From Trachythela sp. YZ-2020 (lineage: Eukaryota; Cnidaria; Anthozoa; Malacalcyonacea; Clavulariidae): 64,000 bases of DNA. Made by a program: the position numbers and the translations under genes. The first letter of the stretch is position 1. Each line of letters begins with the position of its first letter. Of this stretch, positions 55,151 through 64,000 are shown piece by piece. The stretch spans positions 2,479,501-2,543,500 of the forward strand of contig JADLSH010000145.1 of the NCBI GenBank assembly GCA_016169945.1, given 5' to 3'. The notes under the pieces are model-generated. The model ran no database searches, was not told the origin of the DNA, and saw only the letters and a list, made by a program, of their open reading frames with translations.

Positions 55151-56107
55151 ATGGTAAACCTTACACTGACTGTTGTTCCAACTTACATTCTTCTTCCATC
55201 AGTTGTATTTAAATTCACCGCAATGATTATTGGAGTTTTGGGAAATTCCACAGTTATAATTTACACAATCTTTTTGAGCAAAGAAAAGACAGCGACATCT
55301 TACTTGGTAGGAAACTTGGCATTGGCAGATCTTCTCGTGTGTTTAACATTTTATCCAATATGGATCATTGAGTTTATACAGACAATATTAAACATTGATA
55401 GTGATCAGGATTTGTTTTGTAAGTTAAGTCGTTCCAGTTTGCTTGCATTGTTGTTTGTTTCTGTGGCTACACTTCTTGTTATCACTATTGACCGTTATAT
55501 ATTCATTGTAAAACCGCTGAAATACCCACTGATTGTAACCCAAGAACGAGTCAGGAACGCTGTTGTAGCTATTTGGGTGACTTCTTGTGGTGTTCTCTGC
55601 TTAATGGCTGTATTTTTTAAAAAATCAAGACACCCAAAACGAAGTTATTGTGATGTACCTGACGAAATATACTGGCCTTATGAAATTGTTATCCTATATA
55701 TACCTATCATTTTTATATTTTGTTTGAATTTTAAAATTTTAAAGATAGCACGAGAACAAAAACGAAGAATCCTCAATGAAACTGTCAATATGGGTCAGTC
55801 AAAGGAACATCCTTCGAACCGTATATCTTCATTTCGCCAGATAATTGCACTAAAGTCAGTCAAAACATTTATAATTGTTGTTTCTATATTGGCGTTCAGT
55901 TGTTTCATTCCTGCAGTTATCGGCATATCACTTTATTTTCTTGTTTGTAAAACTTGCAATCAAACAGCGACTTGGTATGTGGTTTTTAACTTCGAACTTT
56001 ATGGAATTAATTCAGTTACTAATGCTTTTGTCTATGGAATCAGACATGCGAATTATAGAAAAGGTTGTAGATATCTTTTTACAAAACTATGGAACCGTCG
56101 ACACTAG
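55151..56107 (+). CDS. Class A (rhodopsin-like) GPCR nested in a DNAI4 intron
   Basis: An intact single-exon gene of 318 residues. I start at ATG 55151; the open frame extends 22 codons upstream without another ATG. TM1 has GVLGNSTVIIY (Asn 1.50). TM2 has NLALADLLVC, the canonical LAxAD. Cys in LFCKLSRS (TM3) and RSYCDVP (loop 2) form the usual disulfide. TM3 ends IDRYIFIVKPLKY, a full DRY motif. TM6 has SCFIP in place of CWxP. TM7 has NSVTNAFVY in place of NPxxY, followed by a helix-8-like YRKGCRYLF. The DRY motif predicts G-protein coupling at the plasma membrane. The subfamily (peptide, amine or lipid) cannot be told by eye. It is unlike the two GPCRs at 13 and 17 kb. Confidence 0.92.
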   Translation: MVNLTLTVVPTYILLPSVVFKFTAMIIGVLGNSTVIIYTIFLSKEKTATSYLVGNLALADLLVCLTFYPIWIIEFIQTILNIDSDQDLFCKLSRSSLLALLFVSVATLLVITIDRYIFIVKPLKYPLIVTQERVRNAVVAIWVTSCGVLCLMAVFFKKSRHPKRSYCDVPDEIYWPYEIVILYIPIIFIFCLNFKILKIAREQKRRILNETVNMGQSKEHPSNRISSFRQIIALKSVKTFIIVVSILAFSCFIPAVIGISLYFLVCKTCNQTATWYVVFNFELYGINSVTNAFVYGIRHANYRKGCRYLFTKLWNRRH

Positions 56108-56382
56108 CATCCTGTTTTCTCCTTTTTATAAAAATTAAGGAGGATGTAGCACATTCAAAGAACATATCCGTGTTCATGTTACAGTAACAGAAATTGTTAT
56201 GGAAACAATTTTTTTACGAAGTTTTGCAGCTGTCGATAGATAGACCTAATACTAGGATCCCATTTTGTTTCTTTCTTAAAATGAAATAAGAAGTAACGTA
56301 GAACATTGGTTCAGTGGCATGATTATAACTTGATATAAAACCTAAAATACAACGTATTAAAAGATTGGTTATATATATTACT
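56108..56382. other. 3' flank of the nested GPCR
   Basis: Short AT-rich flank, no gene. Confidence 0.3.
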
Positions 56383-56665
56383 TCTAAAATCATTAATTAT
56401 TCATAAGCAAAATACAAAGGAAACTCATGACCCGTAGCGGATCTATATATTTGATATAGACTTGCTCAAATTTTCTCCTTCAATTTTTACAGCGTAGATA
56501 ACATCAATCTTCAAAATTCCAACGCCAGTGAGCGTATACAAAACGAGTCATTTTAGAAGTCATATACAAACCTTGCAGTTCGGCCTTTATCAGATCTAAA
56601 ACACTCGGCTGCGCCTCGATGTTTTAAATCAGATAAAGACCTCTCGCGCGGTTTGTATATATTAC
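56383..56665. mobile_element. MITE-like repeat M1, copy b
   Basis: Nearly identical, inverted, to 11375-11657, including the hairpin 'ggcctttatcagatctaaaa' / 'ttttaaatcagataaagacc'. I count only a few differences over about 283 bp. It lies about 275 bp downstream of the nested GPCR. Confidence 0.78.
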
Positions 56666-57732
56666 ATATGGTGTTTGTAAATTAGAAATGCTAAAGAGTT
56701 GCTAAAAGTTGTAAATCATGCATAACGGATAAGTCATTAACTATCTTAAAACAAAAGGAAGTAAGAATTACATTGAAGAAACATGTCACATTTGAGTTCA
56801 TTCTATAGTTCTGCATGCCAAAGTTCAGTAGTATTAGTATTACAACATGAATGTTTTGGTTATGGAAACATATAGGAAGTAGTGCAATTGAAGAAACCTA
56901 TGACATCTTAATTGCGATAACTCATGCTAAAGGTAGATTAGTTATCGTCTATTATGTTATAGATTTCATGTCATACATAGATACGATCCATTGGTACGGT
57001 TTGTTGTGGTCCAATTCGCCGATTTCATGCGTCCCGTGCAACCGCAATAGGCGAAATCGTCTGTAATAAACTCATCCGGCCTCAACGAAAAACTTGCCTT
57101 TTTTGTTTATTCCTCCAAAATATGAATTGCTTTGGATATAAAAGCTTTTAGACATCTTTTTCAAAATTTATGCAGCCGCAGACATTAGCACCCCATTTGA
57201 CTTTAATTTTTAATGTGTATTAAGTAGTACATTAAAGGTTCATAATTTATGCATTTTAGTTACGATTGATGAGCTGTAAAGTAAACTCAAAATTCAACAT
57301 TAGTCGCCATTTTCTATGGAAAGTAGTCAAATTATACTGACTATACAGGACGAAACTAGGATCTCATTTACTTTGTTAATGTGAAGAAAGTAGTACATTC
57401 AAGGAGCATGTGACTTTCAACATTACTGTTATAGAAATAAAGTAGTTATTATCGTAATAATAATTAATGCATACAAATACGAGTTTCAGTTTAAGTAGAT
57501 CCATTTCTGCGATGGATTGTTGGCGATTTGACTACTTTTGTTTATTCCCCTAAAATAGGGATTGCAGATCTGCAGCACGGATGTCTACCTACTTGGCAAT
57601 TGAAAGTGAAATTGTGCATCATCTTAGTATCTTATCAGCTGCTCCCTTTCGAAATATTTGTTGCCAGATGTTCTTTAATTGTTTAACTGCTATAAGGCCT
57701 GAGCGAAATAGGAAGCATTTTAATAAATGTAG
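56666..57732. other. DNAI4 intron, no gene seen
   Basis: About 1 kb of AT-rich intron. The 56851-57066 and 57581-57772 frames have no domain. Phrases such as 'agtagtacatt' near 57225 and 57390, also near 56280, suggest old tandem duplications of the GPCR 3' flank. Confidence 0.4.
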
Positions 57733-57741
57733 CAGAAATAT

Positions 57742-59168
57742 TAGCCTGTGCACAGACCTTACCGTAATGTAAGGTCTGTGAATTTTTGCGCAAATACTTG
57801 TCCTTGCATAAATCAAATCCCCAGTTTTGGGGATTTAATTTATGCAAATTTGGCATATAATACGCTCACATTGTCCAAATCTGGGGTGATTTTACTGACC
57901 TTTTGGTATGTTACTCGTAAAATATTACACCGTTTATACATTATACTACTATTTTAACCTTATTATTGTCCAAGCATTCGAAATATATTTGATTTTTTCT
58001 GGTTTATGTGAGTTCATGCTATTCTATATTTTCGTGACACAACAAATTTGGACAAAAAATGTGAAAATTGCTCAAACACTGACAATTTATATATATTTCA
58101 AATCGCTAGTGTATGACGACTTTGAATATGTTTGAATGGACGTCATATAATTATGCAGTATTTAAGAAGTTATGATCGATTATGAGATGTGATTTTGAAA
58201 TAGCATATAATTATCGGCGTGAGTTTTTATAGTCTTACCATAGGCGGCCCAAACATTCGGGTTTTTAATATTAAAGCTTTTCTTTGATATTATATTCACT
58301 TGATAACTGCTTAAAAACACGCGCGTGAAAATCCTTCAACGTTCGCGTGACGCTCGCGCGCGTGCACTCGCACATACAAGTTTATTCCGTATAATTAATA
58401 TAATGACAAGGTTGGCAAATTTTTTCAACTCAAACTCATCTACAACTTTTACAAACGCAAATATTTTCATAAATTTACTACATTCCCACAAAGTTTCAAC
58501 TTAAAAAGTAATTTCTATGCATTTGTAAAAGTTGTAGATGAGTTTGAGCTGAAAAAATTTGCCAACCTTGTCATTATATTAGACGACATAGACTTGTGTG
58601 TGCGAGTGAACGCGCGCGAGCGTCACGCGAGCGTGAAGGATTTTCACGCGCGTGTTTTCTTGCTTTATCAAGTGAGTATATCAAAGAAAAGCTTTTAGAA
58701 GAGATTAAAAACCCGAATTGTTGGGCCGCCTATGGTCTTACTACTCATATAGGAATATCACAACACATAATCGATCATAACTTCTTAAAGGCCTTAAATA
58801 CTGCATGTATATGAAGTCTATTCAAACATATTCAAACTCGTCATACTCTAGCGATTTAATATATATATAAACTGTTAGTGTTTGAGCAAAATTTCGCACT
58901 TTTGTTCAAATTTGTTGTGACCACGAAAATATAAAATAGCATGAGCTATTTGGACAATAATAAGGCTAAAAAGAGTAGAATGTGTAAGCCGTATAATATT
59001 TTAGTCATAATATGAGTAACATACCAAAAGATGAGTAAAATCGTATTATTATGCCAAATTTGCATATTAAATTAAATCCCCGAAACTAGGGATTTAATTT
59101 ATGCAAGGACAAGCAATTGGGCAAAAATTCACAGACCTTGCATTACGGTAAGGTCTGTGCACAGGCTA
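57742..59168. mobile_element. 1.4-kb foldback with 9-bp target duplication (Mutator-like)
   Basis: Ends TAGCCTGTGCACAGACCTTA and its complement TAAGGTCTGTGCACAGGCTA. The arms of about 650 bp pair over almost their whole length, with a loop near 58480-58510. Flanking 9-bp words are CAGAAATAT (57733-57741) and CGGAAATAT (59169-59177), one mismatch. A 9-bp duplication with very long TIRs fits Mutator-like foldbacks. The inner arms hold CG-rich 'acgcgcgcgagcgtcacgcg' words. No transposase. Confidence 0.85.
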
Positions 59169-59177
59169 CGGAAATAT

Positions 59178-59836
59178 CTAATAATCTTGATGTTTTATGA
59201 AATGCTTCCTTGTTTGCCTATACCCTTGCAAACATTTTTGTGAAAACATATAAAAATCTTTCAATGTTTTCTTAAATGTTTTTCTGATTGGCTAACACTT
59301 TTGCGAAGAAAATTTCCTTGCCGGGAAAAGATTTTTCCCAACCATAGTTTTGTCTTGCACAGATTGTTTCTCAGTTTTGAAGCATGTACATGCCACAGCC
59401 AGGGACGGGTTTACACCGTTGTGATTGTATAGCATATGCTACGATCAGATGTTTCCGAAAAATACACTTTTCCAACATGGTCATAAATCCAACCATTGAA
59501 TGCAGCCAATCAAAATGGACAATTATTTGAAGTTGCACTGCAAGCAAGTACAGATTGGAAAACCATGTAACATATTGTTGCCCATGAAAATAAAAGGTGA
59601 CTAAAACACTCACCGGAAAAGGTGACCAAAACTGACAGAAAAGAAGCAACAGGGACAAAAGTACAGGTATGCTCGTTATATTTCCTTCTTTTATTCATAC
59701 TTTTTTATACTGTTAGGTTATTGCACGTCAAACTTCAATGATGTTTCAAATTTACCACTGAAAAACATTCCTTTTTCCACTACACACAATATATAAGAAC
59801 AGGCAAAAGTACTTACGTGCACTATTACACATAAAG
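59178..59836. other. DNAI4 intron, no gene seen
   Basis: No gene. 59371-59698 minus frames are Phe/Leu-rich without a domain. Confidence 0.35.
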
Positions 59837-60781
59837 AGTTACCAGAACATTTCAAAACATTTCCTCATAGGCCAGTTACCATCGACAGGCAGAGGTGAAG
59901 AGCAAATGCATTAACCACTGTGGCACAAAATAACGACTTACCCACACATTCATAACCTTTCCTTATAGATCAGTTAGTAAATCGACCATCAGCAGGGATG
60001 GAACCCCACTGGCACAGCTGAAGAGCATATGCATGTCCTAACCATCGTGCTACATCTTAAAGACTTACCCACACATTCATAACCTTTCCTTATAGAGCAG
60101 TTAGTAAGTCGACCATCAGCAGGGATGGAACCCCACTGGCACAGCTGAAGAGCATATGCATGTCCTAACCATCGTGCTACATGTTAAAGACTTACCCACA
60201 CATTCATAACCTTTCCTTATAGATCAGTTAGTAAATCGACCATCAGCAGGGATGGAACCCCACTGGCACAGCTGAAGAGCATATGCATGTCCTAACCATC
60301 GTGCTACATCTTAAAGACTTACCCACACATTCATAACCTTTCCTTATAGACCAGTTAGTAAATCGACCACCAGCAGGGATGGAACCCCACTGGCACAGGT
60401 GAAGAGCACATGCATGTCCTAACCATTGTGCTACATCTTAAAGACTTACCCGCACATTCAAGACCAGTCCTTATAGATCAGTTAGTAACTCTACCATCAA
60501 CAGATACAAGTATAATCAGACAACTGCGTACTGCAGGAGTCGAATGGTACATATTATGTAGAAGCAGAGGCCCAAGGCACATGCGCCAACCAATATAGCA
60601 CATATTAAAGAGTTACTTGCACATTCAAAATCTTTCCTTATAGACTTGTTGGTAACTCTACCATCAATAAGAACAGATATAACGATAATCAGACGACTGC
60701 ATACTGTAGGAATCAACCCACCGTCACGGTGACAGAGTTGCATAAACAGCACATCAACCACTATGCTACAATATATTAAAG
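59837..60781 (-). repeat. Tandem array of DNAI4 exon end + splice donor + tRNA-like SINE head
   Basis: On the minus strand each unit repeats the 3' part of the exon at 60788-60942: GATGGTCGATTTACTAACTG, then 'tctataaggaaaggttatga', 'atgtgtgggtaagt', which translates GRFTNWSIRKGYECV plus a GT donor. A tRNA-like head follows: A-box-like 'tagcacgatggttaggac' and B-box-like 'ggggttccatccctgc'. Donor words lie at 59837, 59936, 60063, 60190, 60317, 60444, about 60611 and, in the real exon, 60782. The middle units are exactly 127 bp; the two nearest the exon are about 170 bp; the most distal is about 99 bp. Several units have TGA where the exon has TGG. All lie in the intron downstream of the real exon. 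Confidence 0.88.
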
Positions 60782-60787
60782 ACTTAC

Positions 60788-60942
60788 CAGCACATTCAAA
60801 ACCTTTCCTTATAGACCAATTGGTAACTCTACCATCAGCAGCAACAGAAACAAGTATTTCATCTTTATCGTCTCCATTATTCTGATCACGTACCACCCAC
60901 TTGACATGCCACACTGGAGCAATATGTTTACCATCACTTTCA
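60788..60942 (-). CDS. DNAI4: DNAI4 exon
   Basis: tttattcag acceptor, then ESDGKHIAPVWHVKWVVRDQ, NNGDDKDEILVSVAADGRVT and NWSIRKGFECA plus one base, gtaag donor. A WD repeat with the 'GDDK.EILVS(V/I).ADGR(I/V)..W.IRKG' signature that points to DNAI4 rather than other axonemal intermediate chains. The family is a subunit of motile-cilium dynein, with seven-bladed WD40 propellers binding the heavy chains. Phase 2 in, phase 1 out. Its last third is the source of the tandem array downstream. Confidence 0.93.
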
Positions 60943-61238
60943 CTGAATAAAAACACGAGATAAAATGACATTGTAGAGTAAATTAGTTCTTTAAAATCTT
61001 TAAACTATTAAAGACGTTCAGCATCGGATGTTAATATGAGCAACATTGGGTGTAATAGTTCTCGCCAGTCTTAAAGTGAAGTACTTTGATATTTTTTAGG
61101 CTGAGGAGAACCATTCTACCCAAGGTTGCTAATAAGCATATGAAGTTGTTTGACCGCAGTCACATGCAACTAGGAGGCTATATTTTTTAGTAGTAACTGC
61201 AAAGGTGGGGTTGGGCGCTGAGTAAGCAGAGGAAAGGG
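60943..61238. other. DNAI4 intron, no gene seen
   Basis: Unremarkable. Confidence 0.3.
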
Positions 61239-61408
61239 CCTGGTTTCCATTTGGTCGTAACTGTCGTGAACACGTCATGTTCGACGATGTGAAATCTATA
61301 ACGATGTGGATCTATCTCGTCTTTTGTACTGTAGAGATATATTGACACTCTATTGTATCTTTCACCTTGATATGTTCACGACAGTTACGACTAAATGGAA
61401 ACCAGGTT
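61239..61408. mobile_element. Palindromic MITE
   Basis: Ends CCTGGTTTCCATTTGGTCGT and its near complement ACGACTAAATGGAAACCAGG; the inner 'aactgtcgtgaac/gttcacgacagtt' continues the stem. 170 bp, non-coding. The 'GTTTCCA' end style recalls the MITE at 1911 but the sequences differ. Confidence 0.78.
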
Positions 61409-62085
61409 TTAAACGAGTAAAAGAAAGCATTTTCAAAAGGCCAGCCGTAACAGATACAGATAATTATTAACAATTATTGGATGAGGCGGATAACGTTGAC
61501 CGAGGTCTGAATAATTATCGATATCCTGCGTAAGCCGAATTCAATAATTGTTTTATTATTCATTTTGTAACATGCATTGACGAATAGAACAAGCAAATAT
61601 TGAAAACAAAGATTTTATTACTGTTCATAAATATCAATACAGAAGAAATATGAGACAAAACAAACTTCAAAACAAACTTGAAGACAAAACAAACTTCAAA
61701 ATTTCCCGCTTATTTGTAATTTTATGCGATATACCGCTGGAATATTCCGGGCGCCGTCCAATTATCTCTGCAAATTACTGTTTCCGCTGAAAAATAGCGC
61801 GGGCACCGGCAGATATCGATAATAATTCGCAAGTTTTTAGCCAATGAGAAAACGATAACACAGTTCAATGAATAATAATTAAACTTAGCAGAAATAATTA
61901 TTCAAGTATGCATATTGGTAAAGAACGTTGCTTTTAGCATATGTAGATAAGTTACGGTTTTGTAATAAGCAAGTTCTTAATGAACTTTTACTGTAAATTA
62001 CTATAAACCCATAACATATAAGATCTCCATAGACAAGGAAAATAAACCGTTCAATTCATGATATTTCCTCGGCTTTGACACTTAC
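61409..62085. other. DNAI4 intron with possible degenerate TIR repeat
   Basis: Words near 61470-61560 ('aataattatcgatatcctgc') and 61805-61860 ('agatatcgataataattcgc') are inverted to each other, suggesting an old element. 'acaaaacaaacttcaaaac' is tandemly repeated at 61657-61700. No gene. Confidence 0.45.
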
Positions 62086-62159
62086 AGACTGTCCAGGACT
62101 GGAGAGTCGGCTTGACTTCGCACATTATAAATTACAATTGTTCCATCATAAAGACCAAA
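62086..62159 (-). CDS. DNAI4: DNAI4 exon
   Basis: cactttag acceptor, then FGLYDGTIVIYNVRSQADSP then VLDS and two bases, gtaag donor. 'G..(D/N)GTI.IYNV' is a WD-repeat strand followed by the family's 'PVLDS'. Phase 0 in, phase 2 out; the split Leu codon is completed by the exon at 60942. Confidence 0.9.
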
Positions 62160-62341
62160 CTAAAGTGTAGAAATAATATACGGTCACAGTTAGACAACCT
62201 GCAAACTTATATTTAAGGTCAGATGCCTGCACACAGGATAAATTATTTGAACAAAATTTGAACGCGTGGTGCCAGTGTAGGTAGCGTCTATACAGTAAGC
62301 TTCGGGTCTTTAGGATCAAACTATCTGAAAAATTCAACAAG

Positions 62342-62381
62342 AACTTCGACGTTTCGAGCGAAGGCCCTTCGTCTGGAAGTT
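62342..62381 (-). ncRNA. Short hammerhead-like motif (second Penelope-like type)
   Basis: Minus strand: AACTTC (stem I) + CAGACGA + helix II GGGC/GCTC with loop CTTC + GAAAC + GTC + GAAGTT (stem I). Stem I is 6 bp and helix II 4 bp. Helix III is just A-C/G-U without a loop, the extreme short form. The core has A where the consensus has U4 (CUGACGA), so activity is doubtful. Parts of the same motif occur at 53541-53611 and 24118-24175. Confidence 0.5.
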
Positions 62382-62671
62382 AGTAGCGTGGAAAACTGTC
62401 TATAAAACTGTCTTTAAATATGGTGGAAATACGGAAGTATGTAATGAAGGATGGATACAAATGGAAGGATGGATAAAGATGGAAGAATGGAAATTCTGTT
62501 TATTTCCCCAATGTGTAGGTATTAACAGATCATTCGACATACTGTTACCATTAAAAATTTACTATCTAGACAATTTGGGAAAATAGATATTTATTTCATC
62601 AGTCATTTTGCAAAAACAATGAAATTAACTATTGTTCATAAAATAAATTGCATGAACGTATATAAACATAC
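62382..62671. other. DNAI4 intron, no gene seen
   Basis: Contains a short 'ggaaggatggataaagatgg' purine repeat near 62440-62490. No gene. Confidence 0.3.
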
Positions 62672-62749
62672 CGCTAGTAAATTTGGCTGTAGTTGTGAAA
62701 ATCCAAGTGTCATAACACCACTTTCTACATGAAATACTCTTTCTGGATA
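62672..62749 (-). CDS. DNAI4: DNAI4 exon (most 5' one recognised)
   Basis: ccttatag acceptor, then YPERVFHVESGVMTLGFSQL and QPNLLA, gtatg donor; 26 codons, phase 0 both sides. 'YPER.........FS...PNLLA' is the WD repeat that precedes the 'GTI.IYN' strand in DNAI4. The upstream exons encoding the N-terminal half of the protein are not visible before 64000 and are expected beyond the window. Confidence 0.88.
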
Positions 62750-63175
62750 CTATAAGGAAAAGCACGATCATACACATAGTACTTGAATTGTGAAAGGCCT
62801 AGCTCTTGCAGGGCACTTATAGAAAAGTATGGACTACAACTGGGCCAGAGAAGAATTTTGTAGTTAATATATACTTCGTTGATAGTTCAAACCATTTGTC
62901 AAGAACAAGTTCGTAACCGAATTACAAGAATTGCGAACACATAACGTGAAAAATGTTGTAGGCTAATCAATTGTGTCGTTCATGCACACAGCCACTAATT
63001 CTGCAATAATTTTAGAAAGTTCTGCAGATGCTTAAAAAGACGAATACTGTAGACAAATCACTTGACTTTTGAGGGAGGATGGGCGTTTTGGTATAGATAT
63101 GAATGATATTTTTTCAAAATGTTGTCGCACCAATCATTGAGGGAGTGTGTGCACATAATACTTTATTTTCCATGT
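62750..63175. other. DNAI4 intron, no gene seen
   Basis: No gene or classifiable repeat. Confidence 0.3.
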
Positions 63176-63181
63176 GGTTCT

Positions 63182-63678
63182 CAGGCCTTAAAATATCGGT
63201 CAGCAGTGCCGTCGGTCAAAATGTCCGGTGTCTTTCAGAATGGGTCGGACATTTTAATAATTATGTCCGATGGCCTTATATTTAGTTTGGCGCGAAAATG
63301 TATTCTTTTAAAATCGTATACTGACGCTAAATGTTGGGCAGTTATGCATTGATACTTTAAGGCCCGATCAAACGTCCGAGAACGCAAGTCATCGCAACTA
63401 AACGTGCGTTGACTAACGATGCGACTGGTCAAACGAATACCCGGCTCCGCTGTCACGCTTAGCGGACCACATAACAGCTCTGATAAACATTTACGGGGTA
63501 AATTTACGTCGGACAAACTTTAACAGTTTGGTCGGACATCAATACAGTTGGGTCGAACAAACGGTAAACCTCAATTTTCCTTCGGTCGGACAGAATGTCC
63601 GGTGCGTTTCTTTCTTGGTTGGACAATTTCACAAATGGGTCGGACAATGTCCGTGACCGACCGATATTTTAAGGCCTG
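63182..63678. mobile_element. TIR element with 6-bp target duplication
   Basis: Ends CAGGCCTTAAAATATCGGTC and its complement GACCGATATTTTAAGGCCTG, flanked by GGTTCT (63176-63181) and GGTTCT (63679-63684). The interior has repeated 'gtcggacat/atgtccg' words in both orientations. 497 bp, non-coding. The CAG...CTG ends recall hAT, but the duplication is 6 bp, not 8. Confidence 0.8.
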
Positions 63679-63684
63679 GGTTCT

Positions 63685-63967
63685 AACTCCTTACCCAAAG
63701 CATCTGTCAGATATTTTTATCCCAGAATCTACTAGTAAGATCTTTTTCCAAAAGTCGTCCACCCTCCTCAAAAGTATGGGTGGTTCGCCACTTATATTTC
63801 AGCGTTATTCTACAATCAAGCTGGTGACGTTTGATCAGATTAACCTCATGCGAAAGTTAAACATATTACCTCTGGATTTTTCAATGACCAGCAACAAGCA
63901 ATACCACCTTTTTGATTGGAAAACTCAAATTCCCCATAACCCACAGCAAGAATATCCTAAAGAGTAA
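63685..63967 (+). other. Open frame of unknown nature at the window edge
   Basis: The frame passes from the TIR element into host sequence: SSTLLKSMGGSPLIFQRYST, then LVTFDQINLMRKLNILPLDF to a stop at 63967. The composition looks protein-like (mixed, few repeats) but I recognise no family. It could be a retroelement scrap or an exon of another gene. Confidence 0.25.
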
Positions 63968-64000
63968 GGTGGACGAAAATATTATCTTCTTATATTTACT

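Noticed and set aside
59837..60781. Functional tRNA genes in the A-box/B-box repeats
   Set aside because: No complete cloverleaf or acceptor stem is visible; the boxes fit a tRNA-derived SINE head.

Overview
This is a window of animal nuclear DNA: AT-rich, with genes split by introns and a very heavy load of transposable elements. The Penelope-like elements with hammerhead-type RNA motifs, a Copia LTR element, LINE fragments, a Crypton-like tyrosine-recombinase fragment, many palindromic MITEs and single-exon class A GPCR genes together suggest a cnidarian, most likely an anthozoan. That assignment is inference; nothing in the window names the species.

Two kinds of host gene stand out. (1) The right half, about 32.2 to 62.8 kb, is the 3' half of a DNAI4 (WDR78) gene on the minus strand. 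DNAI4 is a WD40-repeat dynein intermediate chain linked to motile cilia. I recovered nine exons by reading the minus strand; all splice sites are GT-AG and all phases join, giving 305 codons. The first exons should lie right of the window, and I did not find the last exon. (2) Three intronless 7TM receptor genes are present. Two (about 12.9 and 17.2 kb, minus strand) encode the same protein and sit in two nearly identical 3.9-kb direct repeats. The third (55.15 kb, plus strand) is nested inside a DNAI4 intron on the opposite strand. Lesser coding remains are a frameshifted small Cys-rich membrane protein (27.7 kb) and the N-terminal part of an integrase-core protein (25.6 kb).

Layout: 0-0.9 kb LINE remnant; 1.1-4.1 kb Penelope-like fragments, including an inverted pair; 5.3-10.7 kb a complete but frameshifted Copia element with 193-bp LTRs, a 5-bp target duplication and a LINE inserted into its integrase; 11.4-20.4 kb the GPCR duplication with Penelope-like ends and inverted repeats; 20.4-23.3 kb a foldback element with a hAT-like MITE in one arm; 24-31.6 kb assorted remnants and a LINE; 32-63 kb DNAI4 with introns full of LINEs, a 2.5-kb 29-bp minisatellite, a 5-kb palindrome, a 1.4-kb foldback and several TIR elements; 63.2-63.7 kb a TIR element.

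The most unusual structures are: a tandem array in which the 3' end of a DNAI4 exon, with its splice donor, is repeated together with a tRNA-like SINE head (59.8-60.8 kb); the 5-kb near-perfect palindrome made of short satellites (47.2-52.2 kb); a LINE whose reverse-transcriptase motif A has become a 27-bp in-frame minisatellite (35.1-35.6 kb); Penelope-like hammerhead motifs with compensatory stem changes; and a Copia gag whose ATG lies in the LTR and whose primer-binding site is translated.
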